From Flavobacteriales bacterium UBA2669 (GTDB lineage Bacteria > Bacteroidota > Bacteroidia > Flavobacteriales_E > Vicingaceae), in contig DEMN01000013.1 in the NCBI GenBank assembly GCA_002359215.1, positions 62,001 to 126,000 of the forward strand: a stretch of 64,000 nt of DNA, written 5' to 3'. Positions within the stretch are counted from its first letter, which is position 1; every line of letters starts with the position of its first letter. The position numbers and the translations under genes were made by a program. Below, piece by piece: positions 16,171 through 24,726 of the stretch. The notes beneath the pieces were generated by a model that had not been told where the DNA came from, did no database searches, and was given only the letters and a program-made list of their open reading frames with translations.

Positions 16171-16706
16171 ATGGAAGAATGATTTTTAACAGCAAAATAT
16201 TTTACCCATAGCATCCAACCTAGGAATACAAATGCATATAAAATAATAGTGAACGTATATTTATGATTAAAATCTAAATATTCAGGGGCAGTTTTTGCCA
16301 TAATGGTTAGGGCAATTACCCGTAATAAATTCAATAAATGTATAATTATTAATCCTAATGGTATAAACCATAGCTTGTGTTTCCAACTACCATTGAAAAT
16401 AATAACAAAACCGGCAAACAACGCCATTAAATCCAAGCCATTACACGGTGTTCCTATAAAAACACCATGACTCCCCTGTATGCCAATAGCATGCTCCACT
16501 ACAAAAGTTTCGTACCCTACTCCTTGCAATAGAACATCTGTCATCATCACTAAATTATCAATAACAATTTTATCTACCCAACCAACCCTTAACAGCCATT
16601 TTTCGTAGAGTACAAACCAAAGTAAATACATCAATACAGCTTTTAAAAAAAAGAAAAGTATTATTTTATATTTTTTATCCATTATAAATGTAAAGAGGTA
16701 TCTCAT
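16167..16706 (-). CDS. Exosortase-family transpeptidase-like membrane protease
   Basis: 179 aa, small for the family and without extra domains. The predicted catalytic triad is present: Cys88 in GTPCNGLDL, Arg129 in LNLLRVIAL and His148 in DFNHKYTF, each at a membrane-helix end. About five membrane segments lie between residues 14 and 172. Exosortases cut C-terminal tripartite tails of secreted proteins and probably attach them to surface glycan or lipid. It is divergently placed (109 bp) from a polysaccharide tyrosine kinase and is followed by its associated membrane protein. ATG 16706 is used; an internal ATG at 16682 (MDKKYKI) is also possible. Subtype (XrtF-like or other) is uncertain. 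Confidence 0.85.
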   Translation of the reverse strand: MRYLFTFIMDKKYKIILFFFLKAVLMYLLWFVLYEKWLLRVGWVDKIVIDNLVMMTDVLLQGVGYETFVVEHAIGIQGSHGVFIGTPCNGLDLMALFAGFVIIFNGSWKHKLWFIPLGLIIIHLLNLLRVIALTIMAKTAPEYLDFNHKYTFTIILYAFVFLGWMLWVKYFAVKNHSSI

Positions 16707-16786
16707 TGGTAAAATTATTAAATATTCTACTTAAATTGTTTATTAATTTAAGTTCTTTTTTTATGTTAAAAACTAAACTATTTCAC

Positions 16787-16794
16787 GATATTTG
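16787..16794 (+). promoter_or_regulatory. Probable -7 box of the polysaccharide locus
   Basis: GATATTTG, one mismatch from TAnnTTTG, 21 bp upstream of the Wzc-like gene in the 109-bp divergent region. No clear -33 TTTG is seen at the usual distance. Confidence 0.35.
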
Positions 16795-16815
16795 CCCCCA
16801 TTTGAATAAAAATCA

Positions 16816-19191
16816 ATGACAAACAACGAACAAACAGGTATTAATTTCGATTTAATAAAAGTATATCTTTTTAAAGGGTTGCGTTATTGGTACATTCCTT
16901 TAATTACCATTGTAATTGGTATAGTGGTAGGTTATTATTACGCTCGCTATGATGTTCCTAACTACGAAGTTAATGGACGTGTATTAGTAAAAGATGAATA
17001 TGCCTCTTGGGGACAAGAATATTTTTTACCAGGAATGGAGTTAGTTTCCTCTCGAAATCGATTGGTTAATGAGATTGGTATTATACGTACTTTCCCGCTC
17101 ATGTTAAGAGTAGTAAATAGCATGCCGGAGTTACACATTTCTTATTACGATATAGGTAATATTAAATCTACTGAATTATACAAATCAAGCCCTTTTGTGG
17201 TGAACTATAACAAACTATCTAACAAAAAAATTTATAACAAAAGGTATTTTTTAAGGTTTTTAAATGAACACCAATTTGCTCTTTCTGCTGATAATTTTGA
17301 AGATGATAAAGGCAAAACCTATACCATCAACAAACCCATCAACTTAAATGATAATGTTATTTCTTTAAAATTACCACGGTATTATGAAGAGTTACTTTCT
17401 AAAACCTTCATGTTTCAATTTAATAACCCTGAAAATTTAGCACGTTATTATCAAAATAGTATCGGCATAAACCCTGAAGATGAAGAGTCTTCTATCCTAA
17501 TTATGTCTTTAAAAGGAAAGACGTACACCAAAGAAATGGATGTACTGAACAACATTATGGATACCTATATTAAAAGCGGACTAGAAGATCGAAACCAAAC
17601 TGCTGTTAATACCATAGAATTTGTTGACGACCGAATTGACGTGATTGCTGATGCCCTTTATATTGCTGAAAACAGACTGAAAAAATTTCAAGAAAGAATG
17701 AATGTTGACAGGATAAATATTAAAGATATTTCTGCCATTAAAGAGATAAATGAGTTGGAAATAAAAAAAATGGAATTAGAATTTACCATAGATTTTTATG
17801 ATCAAACCTATGACTACATTCTTAAAAACGATGATGCTAAAGGATTGGTCATTCCTTTTTTCATTAACAGTTCTAACTCTCTTTTCCGATTAATGAACCA
17901 GTTAATTGATAAGTATGCTGAAAAAACTAATCTTTCCTACAATGCTGAATCCACAAGTACTAAAATGACCATGCTTACCAATGAAATTAATACCTTAAAA
18001 CAAATATTATTAGAAAACCTTTCTGCTAGAAAATCAAAAGATTTAAACGATTTACAAATATTAAACAGTCAAATAAATTTCATCAATGAACAATTGATGA
18101 ACATACCCGAAGCCGAAAGGGAATATACTATAGCCTACCGAGATTACAAACTTCAAAGCAGTTTATATACTGAATTGTTATCTAAAAAACAAGCGGCAGA
18201 AATAGCTAAAGCTTCTAGCATACCCAATGCCAGAGTATTAGATTATGCTACCCCTTATCGCGTTTACAAAGTAAGCCCGGAACCCAGCTCATATTATCAA
18301 AAATACATTTTACTCTTCTTAGTATTTGGAATTTTCATCATTGTGGTAATCGAGTTTTTTAATAACAAGATTATTGATAAGACAGACATTACTTCCATTA
18401 CCGACTTACCTATTTTAGGAAGCGTACCAAGAAATAATAAAGAGGCTACCTTGGTATTGTTAGACCAACCAAAATCGGTAATAGCAGAAGCTTTTAGAAC
18501 CATACGTACCAATATCCGCTATTTATCCAGAACAGAAGAAGCTAAAACTATTTTATTAACCTCCACTATTAGTGGTGAAGGAAAAACTTTTTGCTCTGCC
18601 AACTTAGCATCGGCTTATGCTCTACAAGGTAAAAAAACGGTGATTGTTGGTGCTGACTTACGAAAACCTAAAATACACAAAGATTTTAAGCGCCAAAACA
18701 AAATTGGCTTGAGTAACTACCTTATTGGTAAAGCCTCTTTTGAAGAAATTGTTCAGTCAACAGATTTTAAACAACTTGATTTAATTGCTTCAGGTCCTGT
18801 TCCTCCTAATCCTTCAGAATTGCTTTCTTCTCCTGAATTTATTCAGCTTATAAAATTGTTAAAAGGTAGCTACGAACGTATTATTATTGATACCTCTCCT
18901 ATCGGATTGGTTTCTGATGCTCGTTTATTAATCGACTATACCGATATTATGCTTTACGTGGTTAGGCAACGCTATACCATCAAAGCCAATTTCGACAAAA
19001 TTATTAATGAACTGTCTGTAGATAAAAATAAGTTGGGAATTATTGTAAATGACATTGAATTTAAGAAAACATTTTATGGAGGTTACGGATACGGGTATGG
19101 ATATGGTTATGGTTATGGTTACGGATATGGTTATTATGACGAAGAACATTCCCCTAAAAAAGGTATTTTTTCATTTTTAAAAAAATCATAA
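16816..19191 (+). CDS. Wzc-like polysaccharide co-polymerase and tyrosine autokinase
   Basis: 791 aa. A first membrane segment (about 26-43) and a second (about 497-517) flank a Wzz-type periplasmic domain with coiled coil. The cytoplasmic BY-kinase domain has Walker A SGEGKT at 586-591, Walker A' VIVGADLRKP at 609-618 and Walker B IIIDTSPIG. The C-terminus is a striking run of nine Gly-Tyr pairs plus a Tyr (756-774), then DEEHSPKK; tyrosine clusters at this place are the autophosphorylation sites in this family. It is the first gene of the locus and controls chain length or export through its phosphorylation cycle. It lies 15 bp ahead of the ABC permease gene. Confidence 0.93.
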   Translation: MTNNEQTGINFDLIKVYLFKGLRYWYIPLITIVIGIVVGYYYARYDVPNYEVNGRVLVKDEYASWGQEYFLPGMELVSSRNRLVNEIGIIRTFPLMLRVVNSMPELHISYYDIGNIKSTELYKSSPFVVNYNKLSNKKIYNKRYFLRFLNEHQFALSADNFEDDKGKTYTINKPINLNDNVISLKLPRYYEELLSKTFMFQFNNPENLARYYQNSIGINPEDEESSILIMSLKGKTYTKEMDVLNNIMDTYIKSGLEDRNQTAVNTIEFVDDRIDVIADALYIAENRLKKFQERMNVDRINIKDISAIKEINELEIKKMELEFTIDFYDQTYDYILKNDDAKGLVIPFFINSSNSLFRLMNQLIDKYAEKTNLSYNAESTSTKMTMLTNEINTLKQILLENLSARKSKDLNDLQILNSQINFINEQLMNIPEAEREYTIAYRDYKLQSSLYTELLSKKQAAEIAKASSIPNARVLDYATPYRVYKVSPEPSSYYQKYILLFLVFGIFIIVVIEFFNNKIIDKTDITSITDLPILGSVPRNNKEATLVLLDQPKSVIAEAFRTIRTNIRYLSRTEEAKTILLTSTISGEGKTFCSANLASAYALQGKKTVIVGADLRKPKIHKDFKRQNKIGLSNYLIGKASFEEIVQSTDFKQLDLIASGPVPPNPSELLSSPEFIQLIKLLKGSYERIIIDTSPIGLVSDARLLIDYTDIMLYVVRQRYTIKANFDKIINELSVDKNKLGIIVNDIEFKKTFYGGYGYGYGYGYGYGYGYGYYDEEHSPKKGIFSFLKKS
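19081..19140 (+). repeat. Gly-Tyr codon repeat in the kinase tail
   Basis: Twenty codons in which GGN alternates with TAY nine times, followed by an extra TAT and GAC. The 6-bp unit varies at third positions (ggt/gga/ggg, tac/tat), so the array is not a perfect microsatellite and has probably been kept by selection on the protein. Confidence 0.9.
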
Positions 19192-19206
19192 GCAAATTAA
19201 ATAAGT

Positions 19207-20049
19207 ATGAGTAAGCAGTGGGACATCATTATTCAACCCAAAAGAAATGTTTTAGATATTAATCTTAAACAGCTATACAAGTATAAAGACTTGCTGTTTT
19301 TATTTGTTAAACGTGATGTGGTTACCATATACAAGCAAACCATTTTAGGGCCTATTTGGTTTTTTGTTCAACCCGTACTCACCATGGTCATCTATGTGTT
19401 TGTATTTGGAAAAATAGCCAACATTTCTACCGATGGCATTCCTCAACCACTATTCTATCTTTCAGGAATTGTAATGTGGAATTATTTTGCGGAAAGTTTT
19501 AACCAAACTGCCGATACTTTCACCAAAAATGCTAATTTATTTGGCAAAGTATTTTTCCCTCGTTTAATAGTTCCCTTGTCTAAAGTGCTTTCTGCTTTAA
19601 TAAAATTTGTTATTCAATTTTTACTTTTCCTGGCCCTTTACCTTTATTTTTTATTTAACACCAATGTTATTCATCCTTCTTACCTTATTGTATTATTACC
19701 CATATTGTTACTTTTAATGGCCGGATTAGGTTTAGGGTTTGGTTTAATTTTCAGCTCCTTAACTACCAAATACAAAGACTTAAAATTTTTAATTCAATTT
19801 GGTGTGCAGTTACTAATGTATGCTACGCCCATTATTTACCCTTTAAGCACCATTCCCGGAAAGTACCAATTTTGGATAAAATTAAACCCTATTACCCATA
19901 TTATTGAAACATTTAAAAGCATTTTTTTAGGTAGCGGACAATTTTCTACCAACGGTTTGCTATATGCTTGCGTATTTACCTTATTTATACTTACGTTGGG
20001 TGTACTTATTTTTAATAAAACTGAACAAAAGTTTATGGATACGGTGTAG
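19207..20049 (+). CDS. Polysaccharide ABC exporter, permease subunit (Wzm-like)
   Basis: 280 aa, ABC-2 permease of the O-antigen/teichoic-acid export type. An amphipathic N-terminus (YKDLLFLFVKRDVVTIYKQT) is followed by about six membrane segments and the conserved GPIWFFVQPVLTMVIYVFVF, then YATPIIYPLSTIPGKYQF and LNPITHIIETFKSIFLG near the end. It forms the inner-membrane channel with the Wzt-like ATPase encoded 233 bp downstream. A palindromic intergenic element sits between the two genes, which normally adjoin directly. Confidence 0.93.
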   Translation: MSKQWDIIIQPKRNVLDINLKQLYKYKDLLFLFVKRDVVTIYKQTILGPIWFFVQPVLTMVIYVFVFGKIANISTDGIPQPLFYLSGIVMWNYFAESFNQTADTFTKNANLFGKVFFPRLIVPLSKVLSALIKFVIQFLLFLALYLYFLFNTNVIHPSYLIVLLPILLLLMAGLGLGFGLIFSSLTTKYKDLKFLIQFGVQLLMYATPIIYPLSTIPGKYQFWIKLNPITHIIETFKSIFLGSGQFSTNGLLYACVFTLFILTLGVLIFNKTEQKFMDTV

Positions 20050-20140
20050 AAGACCAAAGTTGGGAGTTTAATCCTAAATATCAGTGCGAGGTTAGAGTTG
20101 GAAATAAGGTGGGAAAACCGAAGCAATCTGCTTGTCGTTT

Positions 20141-20245
20141 CCGTCATTGCGAAGCACAAGAAAATAAATTGAGGATTGGTGCTGAAGCAATCCACTTAAA
20201 AAAAGAATAAATTGCTTCACTCCCTGCGGTCGTTTGCAATGACGG
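20141..20245. repeat. MITE-like palindromic repeat between the exporter genes
   Basis: The ends are ccgtcattgcgaa (20141-20153) and ttgcaatgacgg (20234-20245), inverted copies differing by one base. An inner inverted pair is gaagcaa (20184-20190) and ttgcttc (20212-20218). A further gaagcaatctgcttg piece precedes it at about 20120. The wording cgtcattgcgaag...gaagcaat...attgcttc...gcaatgacg is that of a dispersed repeat seen in many bacterial genomes. It can fold into one long hairpin, so it may act as an attenuator or mRNA processing site between the permease and ATPase genes. No ORF or transposase is inside. Confidence 0.8.
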
Positions 20246-20282
20246 TTAAGTTAAACAATGTAGGTGAAAATATAATAAACAG

Positions 20283-21560
20283 ATGAAAAAAAATATAGCT
20301 ATAAAAGTAGAAAATTTATCCAAGCAATACCGTTTGGGTGAAATTGGTACGGGCTCATTGAGTCACGACCTGAATCGCTTTTTTGCTAAAATTAGAGGGA
20401 AAGAAGACCCCTACTCCATTATTGGACAAACCAACGACAGAACCGCAACTGCTGAAAGTGATTATGTGTGGGCATTGAAAGACATTAATTTTGAAGTGGA
20501 ACAAGGAGAGGTATTAGGTATTATTGGCAGAAATGGAGCGGGAAAATCTACCTTGTTAAAATTGATATCACAAATAACCGCACCTACAACAGGAGCTATA
20601 AAAGCGAAAGGAAGAATAGCTTCTTTACTGGAAGTAGGTACCGGTATGCATCCTGAAATGACTGCTCGAGAAAACATTTTCCTGAACGGAGCTATTTTAG
20701 GTATGACCAAGAAAGAAATTAAAGCCAAGTTAGATGAAATAATAGATTTTGCAGGCTGCCAATTGTATATTGATACACCTCTTAAGCGTTTTTCATCAGG
20801 GATGCGCGTACGCTTAGGTTTTGCTGTTGCCGCATTTTTAGAGCCTGAAATTTTAATTGTAGATGAAGTATTGGCTGTGGGTGATGCGGAATTTCAGAAA
20901 AAAGCCATTGGTAAAATGAAAGACATTTCGGCAGGAGGTGGCAGAACCGTATTATTTGTAAGCCATAACATGGCGAGTGTAATTAATTTATGTACTACTG
21001 GTATTGTGTTGGAAAATGGACAAATCACCTTTAATGGTAGTGCAAATGACGCTGTAGATTGTTATTTGAAAAACTCAACCAAAACTTCAAATAACCGTAA
21101 GTGGGATTTAGTAAATGCTCCTGGTAATGAAAAAATAAAGGTTACTGAGATAAGTATTAAAGAAAGTGATGGTAAAACTAATTTTACTATTGATTCGAAA
21201 CTCACACTATCTTATAAGCTATACACTCAAATTGAAAATGCGACACTTGGAACTACCATAGTTATTAAAAACTCTAAAGAAGATATTATTTTTTCTGATG
21301 GAGCAATTATTGCCTCTGATAGAAATTCAAAAAAGGGTTTTTACTTTGTGCAGGTTAATTTCCCTTATAAAATATTGAATAGCGATAGTTATTCGATTGA
21401 TTTAATAGTGGGAGAAAACAGAAGATATGCATTACTTAACGAGGAAAACATTTTAAACTTCGAAATATTATTCGGTGGAAATATTAAACATGACAAAAAA
21501 TTACCTGGTATTATCTATCAGGAATTAAATTGGTCTATTAAACATTCAGAAGAAGTATGA
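20283..21560 (+). CDS. Polysaccharide ABC exporter, ATP-binding subunit (Wzt-like)
   Basis: 425 aa. Nucleotide-binding domain: Walker A GRNGAGKST at 82-90, signature FSSGMRVRLGFA, Walker B ILIVDEVLAVGDAEF, and the switch His in VLFVSHNMASV. Residues about 270-425 form an extra C-terminal domain (VTEISIKESDG, FTIDSKLTLSYKLYT, ATLGTTIVIKNSK), matching Wzt_C, which in known exporters recognises the finished, capped glycan chain. This suggests that the polymer end is modified before export; the sulfo-, carbamoyl- and methyltransferases of this region are candidates. It overlaps the next gene by 4 bp (ATGA). Confidence 0.93.
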   Translation: MKKNIAIKVENLSKQYRLGEIGTGSLSHDLNRFFAKIRGKEDPYSIIGQTNDRTATAESDYVWALKDINFEVEQGEVLGIIGRNGAGKSTLLKLISQITAPTTGAIKAKGRIASLLEVGTGMHPEMTARENIFLNGAILGMTKKEIKAKLDEIIDFAGCQLYIDTPLKRFSSGMRVRLGFAVAAFLEPEILIVDEVLAVGDAEFQKKAIGKMKDISAGGGRTVLFVSHNMASVINLCTTGIVLENGQITFNGSANDAVDCYLKNSTKTSNNRKWDLVNAPGNEKIKVTEISIKESDGKTNFTIDSKLTLSYKLYTQIENATLGTTIVIKNSKEDIIFSDGAIIASDRNSKKGFYFVQVNFPYKILNSDSYSIDLIVGENRRYALLNEENILNFEILFGGNIKHDKKLPGIIYQELNWSIKHSEEV

Positions 21561-22423
21561 AATTTGTATTTATAGGTGGTGTTCCCCGTTCTGGAACTAC
21601 AATGTTACAAAAAATACTGGGTAATCACCCACAAATTAGTGCTGGACCAGAATTTGACAACATACCTGTGATTATGGATCTTTTTAAAAAAATGAAATCA
21701 GGTATTAAATCAGGTAGGCAGGAGGTTTATTATAATCAAGAATTTTTAAAACAAAATTTTAACTTATTTATTGAATCCTTATTTAAAAATAGAATTACTA
21801 ACGAAACAGTTTATATTAGTGAGAAAACACCCTCCAATGCATTGGTATTTAAAGAATTGCTAGACATAAACACGAACAATAAATTGGTATTTATTGTTCG
21901 TGACCCCAGAGGAATAGCAGCTTCAATGAAAGAAGTTTGTCAAAAAGCAAAAAAAAACAATATAAAAATCGGGCTTCATAATAAAATATATAGAAACCTT
22001 AAATTAATGGACAATTATTATAAAGCTTTAAATGATGCATTAAAACTTGATAGTGAACGAATCTATATTATCTACTATGAAGATATACTCGAAAATTCTG
22101 AAAAAAGCATACCCCCCCTATTTAAATTTTTAGGGTTGAATCTTTTATCCGAAGTACTTGATACAACTAATAAAAATGAAACAAGTAAATTAGAATTTAA
22201 CCCAACTGCTTCATCTTGGTATTCTAAAGAAAAGTTTGAAAGACCAATTTCAAAAGAAGGTATTGATAGTTGGAAAAATGTATTAACTCCATTAGAAAGT
22301 AATTATATTGAAAGATATTATTTATATAGAAATACTCCTTTTCTTAAGAAGTATAATTTCGTAAAAAAAAACGTCTTATTTGATTTTTGGCAAAGTATCT
22401 TCTATAAATTTTATAAACCTTGA
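21557..22423 (+). CDS. Sulfotransferase (Sulfotransfer_3 type)
   Basis: 288 aa. The 5'-phosphosulfate-binding loop is GGVPRSGTTMLQKIL at residues 6-20, and the 3'-phosphate-binding element is VFIVRDPRGIAASM at about 110-124, both as in PAPS-dependent carbohydrate and tyrosine sulfotransferases. KTPSNALVF and a C-terminal KEGIDSWKNVL also fit the family. No signal peptide or membrane segment, so it acts in the cytoplasm on lipid-linked or growing glycan. Embedded between exporter ATPase and sugar-nucleotide genes, with overlaps on both sides. It is the first of three different sulfotransferases in the locus. The substrate position is unknown. Confidence 0.85.
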   Translation: MKFVFIGGVPRSGTTMLQKILGNHPQISAGPEFDNIPVIMDLFKKMKSGIKSGRQEVYYNQEFLKQNFNLFIESLFKNRITNETVYISEKTPSNALVFKELLDINTNNKLVFIVRDPRGIAASMKEVCQKAKKNNIKIGLHNKIYRNLKLMDNYYKALNDALKLDSERIYIIYYEDILENSEKSIPPLFKFLGLNLLSEVLDTTNKNETSKLEFNPTASSWYSKEKFERPISKEGIDSWKNVLTPLESNYIERYYLYRNTPFLKKYNFVKKNVLFDFWQSIFYKFYKP

Positions 22424-22440
22424 TAAAAAAATTAATACCT

Positions 22441-22851
22441 ATGGACGAATCAATAAAAAAACCTTATGCTATCAATTTTCCTAAACTAGGAAATACTGCT
22501 TTAGGTTACATTTCTGTAGCAGAAAAAGAAAATTTACCCTTTATACCTCAGCGCATATATTGGACTTATTTTACTCCTGAAGACGTTGAAAGAGGCGGAC
22601 ATGCTCACATAGCATTAGAACAAATTTTAGTAGCAGTTGCAGGAAAAACTGACTTAAAAATAGAAACTATAACCGGAGAAACCTTTGAATTTGTATTAGA
22701 TTCACCTCATAAAGGAGTTTATATACCAAAAAAAAGTTGGCGCACTATGAAATACAGCCATAATGCAGTACAAATGTGTATTGCCAGCATAGAATATGAT
22801 GAAAAAGATTATATTAGAAATTATGATGACTTTTTAAAACTTAAAGTATGA
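22441..22851 (+). CDS. dTDP-4-keto-6-deoxyhexose 3,4-ketoisomerase-like cupin (FdtA/QdtA type)
   Basis: 136 aa from ATG 22441 (MDESIKKPYAINFPKLGN). A TTG at 22420 that overlaps the previous TGA would add seven residues and cannot be excluded. Single cupin of the WxcM/FdtA C-terminal type: LGYISVAEKENLPF, RIYWTYFTPEDVERGGHAHI, LEQILVAVAGKTDLKIE, GVYIPKKSWRTMKY. The His pair in GGHAH belongs to the active site. FdtA/QdtA convert dTDP-4-keto-6-deoxyglucose to the 3-keto sugar. The two next genes, an acyltransferase and an aminotransferase, complete the pathway to a 3-acetamido-3,6-dideoxyhexose (Fuc3NAc or Qui3NAc). Confidence 0.85.
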   Translation: MDESIKKPYAINFPKLGNTALGYISVAEKENLPFIPQRIYWTYFTPEDVERGGHAHIALEQILVAVAGKTDLKIETITGETFEFVLDSPHKGVYIPKKSWRTMKYSHNAVQMCIASIEYDEKDYIRNYDDFLKLKV

Positions 22852-23627
22852 AATTTAATAATATAAATGTAACTATTAGCAAAAATGCTAAAATAGGACA
22901 TAATGTTCTAATTGGTGATAACACCACAATTTATGACAACGTTGTTATTAATGACAATGTTATAATAGCAAATAATTGTATAATCGGTGAACCTAATAAT
23001 AAATATTATGAAGATGTTTCTAATTATATTAACCCTACTACTATTATTGGTAAAAACTCATTAATTAGAAGTCATTGTATTATTTATTCAGGTTCAAAAT
23101 TTGATGAAAATTTTTCAACTGGACATAGAGTTACAATTAGAGAAAACTCTATTTTTGGACATAACTGCAGAGTTGGTACACTAAGTGACATTCAGGGCAA
23201 TGTAAGTTTTGGTGATTTTTGTTCACTTCACAGCAATGTTCATATAGGTCAATCGTCAACTATTGGAAGTCATGTTTTTATATATCCTTATGTTGTATTC
23301 ACTAATGACCCAACACCTCCATCAATTGTTTGTAAAGGTCCTACTATGGGAGATTTTTCAATAATTGCAGTTGGCTCAATTATTCTACCTAATGTAAAAA
23401 TTGGTAAACATTGTCTTATTGGTGCTAACTCCGTTGTTGGAATAGATATAGAAGACTATCAATTAGCAATTGGAAATCCCGCTAAACCTATTAAAGATGT
23501 TAGAGATTTTAAAAATAAAGAGGGATATATGCACTATCCCTGGCCATATAATTTTGAAAGAGGAATGGCTTGGGAAAAAATAGGATTCGAAAAATGGAAA
23601 CTAGATAATGGTTATGAAAATGATTAA
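22848..23627 (+). CDS. Left-handed beta-helix N-acyltransferase (FdtC/QdtC-like)
   Basis: 259 aa made almost entirely of hexapeptide repeats. The first block (about 5-60, AKIGHNVLIGDNTTIYDNVV) and second block (about 130-215, QSSTIGSHVFIYPYVVFTND) are linked by PTPPSIVCKGPTMGDFSIIA, a loop typical of sugar N-acetyltransferases such as FdtC/QdtC and WlbB. The catalytic His is probably within SHCIIYSG or GHNCRVGT; I cannot decide which. It likely acetylates the 3-amino group made by the aminotransferase that follows. ATGA overlap with the upstream gene and 8-20 bp overlap with the downstream one indicate tight coupling. Confidence 0.82.
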   Translation: MKFNNINVTISKNAKIGHNVLIGDNTTIYDNVVINDNVIIANNCIIGEPNNKYYEDVSNYINPTTIIGKNSLIRSHCIIYSGSKFDENFSTGHRVTIRENSIFGHNCRVGTLSDIQGNVSFGDFCSLHSNVHIGQSSTIGSHVFIYPYVVFTNDPTPPSIVCKGPTMGDFSIIAVGSIILPNVKIGKHCLIGANSVVGIDIEDYQLAIGNPAKPIKDVRDFKNKEGYMHYPWPYNFERGMAWEKIGFEKWKLDNGYEND

Positions 23628-24726
23628 ATTCTTAGATCTTCAGAAAATTAATCTTCAATATAAAGAAGAGATAGAGAGCAAGCTAATTAATATATATACT
23701 AGCGGTTGGTACTTACAAGGCGAGGAAAATAAATTATTTGAAAAGAAACTATCTACTTACCTTAATGTTCCATTTGTTATAGGTGTTGCCAACGGATTAG
23801 ATGCTTTACGTTTAATTTTAAAAGCCTATATAGAACTTGGCATAATGAAAGAAGGTGATGAAATATTAGTTCCTGCTAATACTTACATTGCTTCCATTTT
23901 AGCCATTACAGACAATCGCTTAGTGCCTGTTTTTATAGAGCCTGCTATCGATAATTACAACCTTGATAGTACTAAAATTGAAGCAAAAATTACACCAAAA
24001 ACGAAAGCCATAATGCTTGTTCACCTTTATGGACAAATAGTTTTTAATGAACAAATAATAGAAATAGCTCAAAAACACCAATTAAAAATTATTGAAGACA
24101 ATGCACAAGCAATTGGTGCTGAAAAGAATGGCATAAAATCAGGGAATTTAGGCGATGCAGCCGGGTTTAGTTTCTACCCCGGAAAAAACTTAGGTGCTTT
24201 AGGAGATGGAGGTGCAGTATCCTGTAAAGATGAACAGTTAGCAACAACTATTAGAACGATTGCTAATTATGGTTCTAACGAAAAATACGTTAATACTTAT
24301 AAAGGATTAAACAGCAGGTTAGATGAATTACAAGCAGGTGTTCTTACTATAAAGTTAAAATACATTGATGCTGAAAATCAAAAAAGAAGAGCTATTGCTA
24401 AACGTTATTGTAATGAAATAAAAAATTCAAACATTATACTGCCTAAATACCCTGATAAGGAATTAGAACATGTTTGGCATTTATTTGTTATTAGAACAAG
24501 TAACCGGAACAAACTTCAAACTTATTTAACTAAAAACAACATACAAACGTTAATTCATTACCCTATTCCTCCTCATCAACAAAAAGCATATAGTGAGTAT
24601 AGTAATATTTCTTTACCTATAACTGAACAACTACACAAAGAAGTACTAAGCTTGCCTATTAGTCCTGTAATGGATATAATTGAGGTTAACAAAGTAATTA
24701 AAGCAATTAATGAGTTCGATAATTAA
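23608..24726 (+). CDS. DegT/DnrJ/EryC1 aminotransferase (FdtB/QdtB-like)
   Basis: 372 aa, full-length fold-type I PLP aminotransferase. The PLP Lys is in FSFYPGKNLGALGDGG (K193 from this start). Other motifs are IGVANGLDALRLILKAY, EILVPANTYIASILAI, EDNAQAIGAE and LNSRLDELQAGVL. It transfers an amino group to a 3-keto (or 4-keto) dTDP-6-deoxyhexose. Placed just after FdtA- and FdtC-like genes, it most likely acts at C3. ATGs at 23614 and 23620 are also possible; MIKFLDLQKIN at 23620 is the more family-like N-terminus. It overlaps both neighbours. Confidence 0.9.
   Translation: MVMKMIKFLDLQKINLQYKEEIESKLINIYTSGWYLQGEENKLFEKKLSTYLNVPFVIGVANGLDALRLILKAYIELGIMKEGDEILVPANTYIASILAITDNRLVPVFIEPAIDNYNLDSTKIEAKITPKTKAIMLVHLYGQIVFNEQIIEIAQKHQLKIIEDNAQAIGAEKNGIKSGNLGDAAGFSFYPGKNLGALGDGGAVSCKDEQLATTIRTIANYGSNEKYVNTYKGLNSRLDELQAGVLTIKLKYIDAENQKRRAIAKRYCNEIKNSNIILPKYPDKELEHVWHLFVIRTSNRNKLQTYLTKNNIQTLIHYPIPPHQQKAYSEYSNISLPITEQLHKEVLSLPISPVMDIIEVNKVIKAINEFDN

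Noticed and set aside
19079..19140. Simple DNA microsatellite causing phase variation
   Set aside because: The 6-bp unit changes at third codon positions almost every repeat and a loss or gain of one unit keeps the frame, so on/off switching is unlikely.
19836..20195. Minus-strand ORF across the end of the exporter permease gene and the palindrome
   Set aside because: It is antisense to a clear permease gene and its other part lies in the repeat element; no start context or family.
22420..22440. TTG start for the FdtA-like gene overlapping the previous TGA
   Set aside because: The ATG at 22441 leads directly into the family-like N-terminus; the TTG extension adds residues without homology. 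It is kept as a possibility in the entry.
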